Source of the DNA: Salaquimonas sp.
GTDB taxonomy: Bacteria; Pseudomonadota; Alphaproteobacteria; Rhizobiales; Rhizobiaceae
Direction: 5' to 3'
NCBI GenBank assembly: GCA_024639745.1
Contig: JAHEHW010000019.1
Span: 1-10,864 of the forward strand
DNA: 10,864 bases
The position numbers and the translations under genes were made by a program. The notes under the pieces are model-generated. The model was given only the letters and a program-made list of their open reading frames with translations, ran no database searches and was not told where the DNA came from. Below are positions 1 to 6,416 of the stretch, piece after piece (position 1 is the stretch's first letter; each line of letters begins with the position of its first letter).

Positions 1-349
1 GGGAGGATTGCACGCTCATCATCGAGCGATAACCGGAATCGACGCGTTCAACCTCACGCGCGACAAGACCATAAGCCACGTAATTCGCGCCCGCACAGCC
101 ATATTCTTCCGGGACGGTGACCCCCAGCAATCCCGCCTGCCCCATTTTCCGAAACAGGTCCGGATCTGTCTCTTCGTTCATATAGGCATCGTTGATCCGG
201 GGCTCGAGTTCCTGGCGCGCAAATGCGCGCGCCGCGTCACGGATCATACGCTCCTCTTCACATAACTGATCATCGATGAGAAACGGATCCTCCCATTTGA
301 AGGCCGCCATGGCAGGTTTGTTTGTGGCTTGCTTCAGCGCTTCGCTCAT
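1..349 (-). CDS. gcdH: Glutaryl-CoA dehydrogenase, N-terminal part (gene cut by window edge)
   Basis: This is the first 116 codons of an acyl-CoA dehydrogenase family flavoenzyme; the rest lies beyond base 1. Glutaryl-CoA dehydrogenase oxidises and decarboxylates glutaryl-CoA to crotonyl-CoA in lysine, tryptophan and glutarate breakdown, passing electrons to electron-transfer flavoprotein. The visible part matches the family's N-terminal helical domain: FKWEDPF (residues 17-23), DDQLCEEERMIRDAA (26-40), GLLGVTVPEEYG (73-84) and VAREVERVDSGYRSMMSVQSS (96-116, split here as VAREVERVDSG and YRSMMSVQSS). The last segment is a hallmark of glutaryl-CoA dehydrogenases and includes Arg/Ser residues that hold the substrate's distal carboxylate. 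Residue 85 is Cys where Gly is usual. The ATG at 349 lies about 10 bases after GGAG, and a sigma-70-like promoter lies at 419-448. The catalytic Glu and FAD-binding C-terminal domain cannot be checked because they are outside the window. Confidence 0.9.
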   Translation of the reverse strand, partial: MSEALKQATNKPAMAAFKWEDPFLIDDQLCEEERMIRDAARAFARQELEPRINDAYMNEETDPDLFRKMGQAGLLGVTVPEEYGCAGANYVAYGLVAREVERVDSGYRSMMSVQSS

Positions 350-418
350 CGTCTCGTCTCTCCAGCATATGCCGTGTCGCCGACCTTCCCCTATCGGGAA
401 ACCGGCACTCGGAATTTC

Positions 419-448
419 CTTATAAGTTTAAGATCAATCCGCGGTCAA
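419..448 (-). promoter_or_regulatory. Predicted sigma-70 promoter of gcdH
   Basis: Read on the minus strand, TTGACC (bases 448-443) is followed after 18 bases by TATAAG (424-419); the overlapping hexamer TTATAA gives a 17-base spacer. Both boxes are close to consensus. The promoter would give a leader of roughly 60 bases before the gcdH ATG at 349. It starts only 13 bases beyond the hairpin that closes the upstream operon. In the leader, TTCCC (386-390) and GGGAA (396-400) form a short inverted repeat that could be a small hairpin or an operator half-site pair. The call rests on hexamer match and position only. Confidence 0.5.
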
Positions 449-460
449 AGAAAGTCTGAA

Positions 461-482
461 CGGATCGGGTAGGCCCGATCCG
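461..482 (-). terminator. Strong hairpin, probable terminator of the Rieske operon
   Basis: CGGATCGGG (461-469) and CCCGATCCG (474-482) form a perfect 9-bp GC-rich stem around the 4-base loop TAGG. On the minus strand the stem is followed by a T-rich but interrupted stretch (TTCAGACTTTCTTT, bases 460-447), so it looks like an intrinsic terminator for transcripts arriving from the small gene that ends at 585. No T-tract follows on the plus strand. The hairpin sits about 100 bases past that stop codon and just before the gcdH promoter, where a boundary would be expected. An operator role for the palindrome is an alternative. Confidence 0.5.
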
Positions 483-584
483 GCAAAACGCCGCACAACG
501 CCTGAGATGGCCCTGCAAATCAATCGACCTGCCGGGCCATTGATGGGAAGCAGCTAGCTCTGGTGAAGTCCGCGCTTGGACGCT

Positions 585-845
585 TTAGACGTCGGCCTGC
601 TCGCGGCCATACCGCACGAGGCGCGCTCGCAGCAGGGTCGCATCTCCATCGCCGTTTTCAAGCGCGTACACATAGGCGTGGGTATAATAGAAACAGGCTG
701 CGTCGATATCCCCGCACCCTTCCTTCCATTCTCCCGCTTTTATGTAAAGCCGAACTAGATCGCTAGCCCTGCCACTGGTATGGGCCGCCAGAAGATGACG
801 GTCCAGATCTTCGAGCGATTCCATTTTAGCGCTCACGAACCCCAT
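585..845 (-). CDS. Small conserved-looking protein of unknown function, coupled to the Rieske oxygenase
   Basis: An 86-residue protein with no recognised function. It reads as mostly alpha-helical and resembles a TPR-like helical hairpin: an acidic start (ESLEDLDRHLLAAH), then DLVRLYIKAGEWKEGCGDID, then AACFYYTHAYVYALENGDGD and a basic tail. There are no membrane segments and no signal peptide. I chose the ATG at 845 because it lies 5 bases after the stop codon of the Rieske gene and a purine-rich Shine-Dalgarno stretch (GAGGTGAGAGG) precedes it, overlapping that stop. An in-frame ATG at 824 is the main alternative. A longer reading from 899 would overlap the Rieske gene and is unlikely. The tight spacing suggests translational coupling and a shared role with the oxygenase. 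My impression is that similar short proteins occur in other alphaproteobacteria, but I could not check this. Confidence 0.7.
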   Translation of the reverse strand: MGFVSAKMESLEDLDRHLLAAHTSGRASDLVRLYIKAGEWKEGCGDIDAACFYYTHAYVYALENGDGDATLLRARLVRYGREQADV

Positions 846-850
846 ACCTC

Positions 851-2032
851 TCACCTCGCTCCGGCTTGCCTGGCTTTCTTGAATTCTCCGGCAACCCAAC
901 GGTGAAAGGTGTGCGTTGGGCCATCCATGACGGGCGAGAATTTCCCCCCATCAAACATCGGCGCATGGCGACCCTTTTGCATACCCTCCACGACGAAGAT
1001 GTCCTCGATGAAAACACCCTTCCAAAGCATGGCATTGGCGCTCCGCAACGCATCCAGTTCAGGCGCGTGTGCGCCCTCGTCGGTGTAATAGATTTCAACA
1101 TGCTCCACCGTTTCATCCACTGCCTTTGGCTCCAGGATGATTGCGAATGCATGGTCGCGGTGCACACCGAGCAACACGTTCGGGTAGAATGCAAGATATT
1201 CTGCACCCTCATCCCATTTCTGCGATAAGCCTTCGAAATCCGGGAAACTTTCTCCAGCCTCGCCATTGATCTGGCGATAGACCATCGTCCCCTGCCCGGA
1301 GAATTTGCCATCTTCTTCGATGTTGTAATGGTCCTCCAGCCGTGAATAGCTGTTCAGGCCGGGATGGACCCATGGCAGATGATAGCTTTCGCAATAGTTT
1401 TCGATTGCGAGCTTCCAATTGGTTTTGACCTCGAGTTTGAATGAACTGCTTTCGCCACCATGAACCAGCGGCTGCTCAAACTCTTTCCAGCGCTCAATAA
1501 CGTCGGCGGCGTATTCCTCGAATTCCGGAGCGTCTCCGGAAATATTCACGAAAATGATATCGCGCCAGATATGGGAACGGACCTTCAAAAGACCCAGTTC
1601 GTCACGCTTGATGCCCGGGTGAGTATTTTGCCCCGGACCGCCGACATGCGGGGTTGTGACGAGCCGACCGTCAAGCCCGTAGCACCATGAATGATAAGGA
1701 CATCTGAGCGTGCCACGCAGCCGGCCTTTTTCCTGAACGAGCGGCATGCCCCGATGCCGGCAAGCGTTCTGAAATACATTGACCGAACCATGCTGGTCGC
1801 GAACCGCGACCAGTGGAATGCCGAGGAATTCAATGGGCATCGCGTCCCCATGCTCCGGAATGTCTTTTGCAAACCCGATAGCCGACCAATTGGAAAAGAG
1901 AACCGACTGCTTCTCTTCTTCGAAACGCTCTTGCGAGATGTAGAATTCGTTCGGAAGTCCCCTCGCAACGTCGATTGACTTGAGAACATCTTCGATACCG
2001 TCTCGCCCAATACCTTGGGTATGCACGTTCAT
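851..2032 (-). CDS. Rieske non-heme iron oxygenase, alpha subunit
   Basis: A 393-residue catalytic subunit of a Rieske-type aromatic-ring-hydroxylating or N-demethylating oxygenase, cytoplasmic. The N-terminal Rieske domain binds a [2Fe-2S] cluster through C91, H93, C111 and H114 (CRHRGMPL, 17 residues, CPYHSW). The catalytic domain has the mononuclear iron motif ENYCESYHLPWVH (211-223), with H218 and H223 as ligands, and D344 in FIEDIFVVEG as probable third ligand. E215 takes the position of the residue that bridges the two iron centres; Glu rather than Asp there recalls the choline monooxygenase, GbcA and CntA group. That group acts on quaternary amines, but the substrate here cannot be read from sequence. 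No ferredoxin or reductase gene is nearby, so electrons must come from a partner encoded elsewhere. The start ATG at 2032 has GGAG six bases upstream. It is 111 bases downstream of the Fur-family gene on the same strand. Confidence 0.9.
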   Translation of the reverse strand: MNVHTQGIGRDGIEDVLKSIDVARGLPNEFYISQERFEEEKQSVLFSNWSAIGFAKDIPEHGDAMPIEFLGIPLVAVRDQHGSVNVFQNACRHRGMPLVQEKGRLRGTLRCPYHSWCYGLDGRLVTTPHVGGPGQNTHPGIKRDELGLLKVRSHIWRDIIFVNISGDAPEFEEYAADVIERWKEFEQPLVHGGESSSFKLEVKTNWKLAIENYCESYHLPWVHPGLNSYSRLEDHYNIEEDGKFSGQGTMVYRQINGEAGESFPDFEGLSQKWDEGAEYLAFYPNVLLGVHRDHAFAIILEPKAVDETVEHVEIYYTDEGAHAPELDALRSANAMLWKGVFIEDIFVVEGMQKGRHAPMFDGGKFSPVMDGPTHTFHRWVAGEFKKARQAGAR

Positions 2033-2143
2033 GGCACTCTCCGTCTCTGGAACAGGAGCGATGATGCTGCAATTTCGGCTGCTATTACATGCGTGAAAGA
2101 GACATTCGTTGCGTTTTTGCGACTGACCCGCTGCCGCTCTTCA

Positions 2144-2584
2144 TCAACGCTCCCGCCGTTTACGACCGTACAATTCCAATCGGTGATGCTCGATATCGTA
2201 TCCCAACTCGTCGGCAATTTGTTCTTGAAGGCGCTCGATCGTCTCGGAATGAAACTCGATAACCTTTCCGGTATCGAGATCAATGAGATGATCATGATGG
2301 TCGCCGTCGACAACTTCGAAACGTGAAGGTCCGCCATCGAAAGCATGGCGGTGAACCGCTCCAAAATCCTCCAGCAGTTTCATGGTCCGATAGACGGTCG
2401 CGAGCGAGATCGACGGATCGATCCGCTGTGCACGCCGGTAAATCTCCGCCGCGCCAGGATGGTCGGCCTTGTCACCGAGAATTTCTAGTATGATCTTGCG
2501 TGGTCGCGTGATCCGAATACCGGCAGCCCGCAATCTCGACTCGAAATCATCAGGCCGTGCCCCGGTGGCCGAATTTTCCGCCAT
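2144..2584 (-). CDS. mur: Fur-family metalloregulator, probably manganese/iron-responsive Mur
   Basis: A 146-residue DNA-binding repressor of the Fur superfamily. The N-terminal winged helix includes [12 protein letters not shown] (25-36) and the recognition helix [14 protein letters not shown] (60-73). The dimerisation and metal-sensing domain includes E90, HHDH (96-99), VIEF (108-111) and HHRLELYG (133-140). The protein has no cysteine at all, so the structural CxxC zinc site of enterobacterial Fur and Zur is missing; this is typical of alphaproteobacterial Fur/Mur proteins, which respond mainly to Mn or Fe. I chose the ATG at 2584 because GGGAGG lies six bases upstream. A reading from 2764 would add 60 residues with no family match and cross the promoter region. 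It faces sitABCD across a shared palindrome, so it probably represses both itself and the transporter. A zinc role (Zur) is less likely because the SitA ligands are of Mn/Fe type. Confidence 0.85.
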   Translation of the reverse strand: MAENSATGARPDDFESRLRAAGIRITRPRKIILEILGDKADHPGAAEIYRRAQRIDPSISLATVYRTMKLLEDFGAVHRHAFDGGPSRFEVVDGDHHDHLIDLDTGKVIEFHSETIERLQEQIADELGYDIEHHRLELYGRKRRER

Positions 2585-2665
2585 ACCATGCCTCCCACAT
2601 CTTGCTGGTCGCGACTTGCGCTTATTGGCAGATGGCAGGTCGAAAAGACAACCCGCAAGGCGTTT

Positions 2666-2694
2666 CCAATAACATCTGAAGAGACTAGTTGCAA
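2666..2694 (-). promoter_or_regulatory. Predicted promoter of the Fur-family gene
   Basis: On the minus strand, TTGCAA (2694-2689) is followed by a 17-base spacer and TATTGG (2671-2666). The -10 box is weak, but TG stands one base before it, which would make an extended -10. The -35 box overlaps the left arm of the palindrome at 2690-2704, so a repressor bound there would block RNA polymerase. The prediction rests on hexamers and position alone. Confidence 0.35.
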
Positions 2695-2710
2695 ACGATT
2701 TGCATTTGCA
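2690..2710. promoter_or_regulatory. Candidate Mur/Fur operator between mur and sitA
   Basis: TGCAAA (2690-2695), CGA, TTTGCA (2699-2704) is a perfect 6-3-6 inverted repeat. A second TTTGCA follows at once (2705-2710), giving a direct repeat of the right arm. The pattern and position resemble, as I recall them, the Mur-responsive and Fur boxes upstream of sitA and mntH in rhizobia and Brucella. The palindrome overlaps the -35 of the minus-strand promoter and sits directly upstream of the plus-strand -35, so one bound site could control both genes. The extra TTTGCA may allow a second dimer to bind. Confidence 0.65.
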
Positions 2711-2739
2711 TTGACGGGGGAAACAGTGTGCACTACGTT
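2711..2739 (+). promoter_or_regulatory. Predicted promoter of sitABCD
   Basis: TTGACG (2711-2716) is a good -35 box. A 17-base spacer leads to TACGTT (2734-2739), a weak -10 box. The -35 starts one base after the palindrome and tandem TTTGCA repeat, so a repressor there would hinder polymerase. The leader to the sitA ATG at 2779 would be about 35 bases. Confidence 0.35.
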
Positions 2740-2778
2740 TCAGTGAAGTGAAACTCGTATGCACTGGATATCTGTCTC

Positions 2779-3708
2779 ATGAGAGCTACTGAACTAAGGC
2801 ACGGGGCTCGCTTCCTTGCAGGCGGCGCGCTCCTTCCGATACTCGCTCTTGCCGCCGGCCTTATCCTGGCCGGCCCTGCTCCGGCATCAGCCAAGCTAAA
2901 GGCGATTACGACCTTCACCGTTATCGCTGACATGGCGAGAAATGTAGCCGGAGATGCTGCGGAGATCGTTTCGATTACCAAGCCCGGCGCAGAAATTCAC
3001 AATTATCAGCCCACGCCGCGCGATCTGATTCGGGCACAGGGGGCTGATCTAATCTTATGGAACGGTCTCAATCTCGAGCTCTGGTTCGAGAAATTCTTCC
3101 AGAACCTGAAAGATGTTCCAAGTGTCGTCGTCTCCGATGGTGTCACGCCAATGAGCATCGGCGAAGGCCCCTATATAGGCAAGCCCAATCCGCACGCATG
3201 GATGTCCCCGAAAGACGCCCTCACCTATGTCGATAATATCGCCAAGGCGCTTTCCGAGCATGATCCGCAAAATACGGATATCTACCGGTCGAATGCCGAA
3301 GAATACAAAAGGCAGATAGCGGCGATTGCCGATCCCATCCGCGAAAAGCTTTCCACGATACCGGAGCAGCGCAGATGGCTTGTTACGAGCGAGGGGGCTT
3401 TCAGTTATCTGGCCCGTGATTTCGGACTGAAGGAAGCTTTTCTGTGGCCGATCAATGCCGACCAGCAGGGCACGCCGCAGCAAGTCAGAAAGGTTATTGA
3501 TCTCGTTCGCGAATACGATGTCCCGGCCGTTTTCAGCGAAAGCACGGTACCCTCTGATCCGGCCAAACAGGTCGCGCGCGAATCCGGGGCAAGATATGGC
3601 GGCGTCCTTTACGTAGACTCGATCACCGAAGAGAGCGGTCCGGTGCCGACCTATCTTGATCTGATGCGTGTAACAACGACCACGATTGCGGAAGGTCTCT
3701 TGGAATGA
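2779..3708 (+). CDS. sitA: SitA, periplasmic Mn/Fe-binding protein of an ABC importer
   Basis: A 309-residue cluster A-I (ZnuA/PsaA/SitA-like) solute-binding protein that captures a divalent metal in the periplasm and delivers it to SitCD. A Sec signal peptide covers residues 1-38: a basic n-region, a hydrophobic core at 12-33, and a cleavage site after ASA. There is no lipobox Cys, as expected for a Gram-negative. The metal ligands by family alignment are H74 (EIHNYQPTP), H139 (NPHAWMSP), E205 (SEGAFSYL) and D280 ([10 protein letters not shown]). Glu in third position, and the lack of a His-rich loop, fit Mn/Fe binders and argue against ZnuA. The start ATG has only a weak upstream GGAT, so initiation may be modest; an in-frame stop at 2749-2751 limits earlier starts. 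The stop codon overlaps sitB by four bases (ATGA). Confidence 0.93.
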   Translation: MRATELRHGARFLAGGALLPILALAAGLILAGPAPASAKLKAITTFTVIADMARNVAGDAAEIVSITKPGAEIHNYQPTPRDLIRAQGADLILWNGLNLELWFEKFFQNLKDVPSVVVSDGVTPMSIGEGPYIGKPNPHAWMSPKDALTYVDNIAKALSEHDPQNTDIYRSNAEEYKRQIAAIADPIREKLSTIPEQRRWLVTSEGAFSYLARDFGLKEAFLWPINADQQGTPQQVRKVIDLVREYDVPAVFSESTVPSDPAKQVARESGARYGGVLYVDSITEESGPVPTYLDLMRVTTTTIAEGLLE

Positions 3709-4559
3709 ACGAAGAACCCGGCATTCTGGTCGAACACGTTACGGTCGTTTACCGCAACGGCGTCACAGCGCTCGAAAATGCCTCCTTCAGCATCCCGCGC
3801 GGTTCGATTGCAGCCCTTGTCGGCATCAACGGCAGTGGCAAATCGACCTTGTTCAAGGCGATAATGGGCTTTGTCCCGCTGGCCTCGGGACGCATCGAGA
3901 TCCTCGGACGCCCCGTATCCGACTCGCTGTCGGGCGCTCACATCGCCTATGTGCCACAAGCGGAGGAGGTTGATTGGAACTTCCCCGTATTGGTCGAAGA
4001 CGTCGTCATGATGGGCCGTTATGGCCATATGAACTTTCTTCGAATTCCCCGACAGAAAGATCGTGACAAGGTGACGGAGGCGCTGAAACGCGTCGGCATG
4101 GAAGCCTACAGGAAACGACAGATCGGGGAGCTTTCAGGCGGGCAGAAAAAGCGGGTATTTCTTGCCCGCGCGCTTGCCCAGCAAAGTGATGTAATCCTGC
4201 TCGACGAACCATTCACCGGTGTTGATGTCACTACCGAGACTGACATCATCACTCTCCTTTCAGAACTGCGGGACGAAGGCAAAGTGCTCCTCATCTCGAC
4301 CCACAATCTCGGCAGCGTGCCGGACTTCTGCGACAAGACCGTCCTCATCAACCGAACCATTCTGGCATTCGGAGACACGTCAGAAATTTTTACGCCGGAA
4401 AATCTGGAAAAAGCCTTTGGCGGGGTTCTGCGCCACTACGTCCTTGGCGGGTCCGAACTGCATGAGGACCAAGATCCACGCAAAATCACCGTCATCACCG
4501 ATGATGAGCGACCTTTCGTTCTCTACGATCAGGAAGAACCGGAAAAGCAGGATGATTGA
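3705..4559 (+). CDS. sitB: SitB, ATP-binding subunit of the Mn/Fe ABC importer
   Basis: A 284-residue ABC ATPase that powers metal uptake from the cytoplasmic face of the SitCD channel. All motifs are intact: Walker [10 protein letters not shown] (40-48), Q-loop VPQAEEVDW (83-91), signature LSGGQKKR (143-150), Walker B VILLDEPF (163-170, with catalytic E168) and the switch histidine H200 in ISTHNL. Residues from about 245 onward form a C-terminal tail rich in acidic residues, as in SitB/YfeB/MntB relatives. The start overlaps the sitA stop as ATGA, and its own stop overlaps the sitC start by eight bases, so translation of the operon is tightly coupled. Confidence 0.94.
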   Translation: MNEEPGILVEHVTVVYRNGVTALENASFSIPRGSIAALVGINGSGKSTLFKAIMGFVPLASGRIEILGRPVSDSLSGAHIAYVPQAEEVDWNFPVLVEDVVMMGRYGHMNFLRIPRQKDRDKVTEALKRVGMEAYRKRQIGELSGGQKKRVFLARALAQQSDVILLDEPFTGVDVTTETDIITLLSELRDEGKVLLISTHNLGSVPDFCDKTVLINRTILAFGDTSEIFTPENLEKAFGGVLRHYVLGGSELHEDQDPRKITVITDDERPFVLYDQEEPEKQDD

Positions 4560-5445
4560 CTTCCTGACCGAACCATTCAGCTACGATTATATGCGCAACG
4601 CGATTCTGATCAGTGCGCTCGTCGGCGCTGTTTGCGCGTTCCTGTCCTGCTATTTGATTATGAAGGGCTGGTCGCTGATCGGTGATGCGCTGTCTCACTC
4701 AATCGTGCCCGGTGTCGCCGGCGCCTACATGCTCGGCGTGCCGTTCTCAATAGGCGCATTCTTCTCCGGCGGCCTTGCAGCAGCGGCGATGCTGTTTCTG
4801 AACCGCAAAACGAAACTGAAAGAAGACGCGATTATCGGTCTGATCTTCACCTCGTTTTTCGGCCTTGGTCTTTTCATGGTTTCGCTGTCGCCGACTTCGG
4901 TGAATATCCAGACCATCGTGCTCGGCAACATTCTTGCGGTTTCGCCCGCCGACAGCGCTCAGCTCATCATCATCTCCGTCGTCACCCTCCTCGTGCTTAC
5001 GCTGAAATGGAAAGATTTCATGGTCGCCTTCTTCGATGAGAACCATGGCAGGTCGATTGGTTTGAACCCCGATTGGCTGCGGGTCATTTTCTTTACATTG
5101 CTGAGCGCGTCGACCGTCGCAGCGCTTCAGACCGTCGGGGCTTTCCTGGTGATCGCCATGGTGGTGACACCCGGAGCGACCGCTTATCTACTGACCGACC
5201 GCTTCTCGGTCATGATCCGATGGGCAATCGCAATCGGAGCCCTGACGGGATTTCTCGGCGCCTTTGCGAGTTATCATCTGAACGCCGCAACCGGCGGCAT
5301 AATCATCCTGCTCCAAACCGCACTGTTTCTGGCGGCGTTTGTCTATGCCCCGAAACACGGACTTCTGGCCGCCAGGGCGAAAGCAAGACGCGCTACCGCG
5401 CCTGACACGCCATCGGGTAACCAACGGGCAGAGGGGGCCAGCTGA
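4552..5445 (+). CDS. sitC: SitC, membrane permease of the Mn/Fe ABC importer
   Basis: A 297-residue ABC-3 family permease with about eight hydrophobic segments (roughly 17-37, 51-80, 92-111, 118-131, 135-152, 175-205, 222-240 and 245-265). Family motifs include [13 protein letters not shown] (38-50), [10 protein letters not shown] (90-99) and [13 protein letters not shown] (206-218). The open frame reaches back to 4219 inside sitB, but the ATG at 4552 is chosen because it follows an AGGAAG/GCAGG purine stretch, overlaps the sitB stop by eight bases, and gives the family's usual N-terminus ([15 protein letters not shown]). The C-terminal tail (about 266-297) is basic and low in complexity. It should form the channel as a heterodimer with SitD. 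Confidence 0.93.
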   Translation: MIDFLTEPFSYDYMRNAILISALVGAVCAFLSCYLIMKGWSLIGDALSHSIVPGVAGAYMLGVPFSIGAFFSGGLAAAAMLFLNRKTKLKEDAIIGLIFTSFFGLGLFMVSLSPTSVNIQTIVLGNILAVSPADSAQLIIISVVTLLVLTLKWKDFMVAFFDENHGRSIGLNPDWLRVIFFTLLSASTVAALQTVGAFLVIAMVVTPGATAYLLTDRFSVMIRWAIAIGALTGFLGAFASYHLNAATGGIIILLQTALFLAAFVYAPKHGLLAARAKARRATAPDTPSGNQRAEGAS

Positions 5446-5447
5446 TT

Positions 5448-6290
5448 TTGGATATTCTGCTTCAGCCCTTTGAATTCGTATTCATGCGCGAAGCATTTCT
5501 AGTGGCGATCATGGTTGCCATACCAGCCGGGCTTTTATCCTGTTTTCTTGTCTTGAAAGGCTGGGCGCTGATGGGAGACGCCATCTCGCACGCAGTGCTT
5601 CCCGGTATCGTTCTGGCCTACATCATCGGCATCCCCCTTGCGATTGGCGCATTTTGCGCAGGCCTTTTTTGCGCATCTGCAACCGGTTACCTGACAGAAA
5701 ACAGCCGGGTTAAAGAAGATACGGTAATGGGCATCGTTTTTTCCGGCATGTTCGCTCTCGGCTTGGTCATGTACACCAGTATCCAGTCCGACATTCATCT
5801 GGACCACATACTGTTCGGGGACCTGCTTGGTGTCAGTACGGCTGACCTAATCCAAACGGCGGTCATCTCGCTTGCGGTAACGCTGACGGTCATAATAAAG
5901 CGCAATGACATGCTGCTTCATGCATTCGATGAGCAGCAGGCACAGGCCATCGGTCTGCCGGTCCGGCTGCTTTACTACGGCCTGCTGACCATGCTCTCAT
6001 TGACGATTGTCGCTGCCTTGAAGGCGGTCGGCATCATATTGGCGATCGCCGTCCTTATCGCGCCGGGTGCCATCGCATTTCTAGTGACCAAGAGTTTCCC
6101 GACCATGTTGATGGCGGCAGCTGCCATCGCCACAGCTGCGTCCCTTATCGGTGTATACGCCAGTTTCTTCATCGATAGTGCGCCTGCGCCAACCATTGTT
6201 CTGGTTCTCGCACTCGGGTTTGGGCTGGTTTTTCTGAAACAGTCATGGCCCCGTAACCGAAAAATTAGAGCCGGCAGCAACGGAAGATAA
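5448..6290 (+). CDS. sitD: SitD, second membrane permease of the Mn/Fe ABC importer
   Basis: A 280-residue ABC-3 family permease related to SitC. Motifs include KGWALMGDAISHAVLPG (37-53), KEDTVMGIVFSGMFALG (89-105), DIHLDHILFGDLLGVS (115-130) and APGAIAFLVT (205-214). The third is characteristic of SitD/YfeD, which supports the sit rather than znu identity. The start is the unusual codon TTG at 5448, two bases after the sitC stop, with GAGGGGG about ten bases upstream. The residues after it (DILLQPFEFVFMREAF) match the expected family N-terminus, so the next ATG at 5484 would lose conserved sequence. The rare start may lower SitD output or rely on coupling to sitC. Confidence 0.92.
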   Translation: MDILLQPFEFVFMREAFLVAIMVAIPAGLLSCFLVLKGWALMGDAISHAVLPGIVLAYIIGIPLAIGAFCAGLFCASATGYLTENSRVKEDTVMGIVFSGMFALGLVMYTSIQSDIHLDHILFGDLLGVSTADLIQTAVISLAVTLTVIIKRNDMLLHAFDEQQAQAIGLPVRLLYYGLLTMLSLTIVAALKAVGIILAIAVLIAPGAIAFLVTKSFPTMLMAAAAIATAASLIGVYASFFIDSAPAPTIVLVLALGFGLVFLKQSWPRNRKIRAGSNGR

Positions 6291-6321
6291 TCTTGCTTAT
6301 GCATGAATTCGAGTAAGATTA
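6288..6321 (+). terminator. Hairpin at the end of sitABCD, possible terminator or 3' end stabiliser
   Basis: TAATCTTGCT (6288-6297) pairs with AGTAAGATTA (6312-6321): ten pairs with one G-U, around a 14-base loop. The stem begins within the sitD stop codon. It is AT-rich and no T-tract follows, so it is not a classical intrinsic terminator; it may protect the transcript end or act with Rho. The loop itself contains ATGCAT. Confidence 0.35.
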
Positions 6322-6334
6322 GCTGGTAATTAAC

Positions 6335-6363
6335 TTGATCGCAGAAGGTTTGGGGTCTATCTC
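6335..6363 (+). promoter_or_regulatory. Weak candidate promoter of pmtA
   Basis: TTGATC (6335-6340), a 17-base spacer and TATCTC (6358-6363) form the best hexamer pair I can find between sitD and pmtA. The -10 match is poor. Its position behind the sitD hairpin suits an independent promoter for the pmtA-lyase pair, but read-through from sitABCD cannot be excluded. Confidence 0.2.
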
Positions 6364-6416
6364 AACCAATAATTAGGCGTTCGAGTAATGGTGGAATGAG
6401 CAAAAGGAAGTTTCCT

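Noticed and set aside
493..545. TGGCCC/GGGCCA and ATCAAT/ATTGAT arms downstream of the small gene
   Set aside because: Short arms with long loops; the hairpin at 461-482 is much stronger and explains termination.
826..1311. 161-codon minus-strand open frame overlapping the Rieske gene
   Set aside because: It is a frame-shifted shadow of the Rieske coding sequence with biased, unstructured composition.
2033..2143. Promoter or terminator between the Fur-family gene and the Rieske gene
   Set aside because: I tried several hexamer pairs and stems on the minus strand and none was convincing, apart from the GGAG ribosome binding site before 2032.
2622..2672. TTATTGG (2622-2628) and CCAATAA (2666-2672) inverted repeat in the mur-sitA gap
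   Set aside because: The arms are 7 bases with a 37-base spacer, which can arise by chance; CCAATA is better explained as the regulator's -10 box.
2585..2764. 60-codon N-terminal extension of the Fur-family gene
   Set aside because: It crosses the divergent promoter and palindrome, has no family match, and a good ribosome binding site precedes ATG 2584.
4219..4551. Long 5' extension of the sitC frame inside sitB
   Set aside because: It overlaps intact ATPase motifs of sitB and reads as low-complexity Ser/Arg/Lys sequence; the true start is the ATG at 4552.
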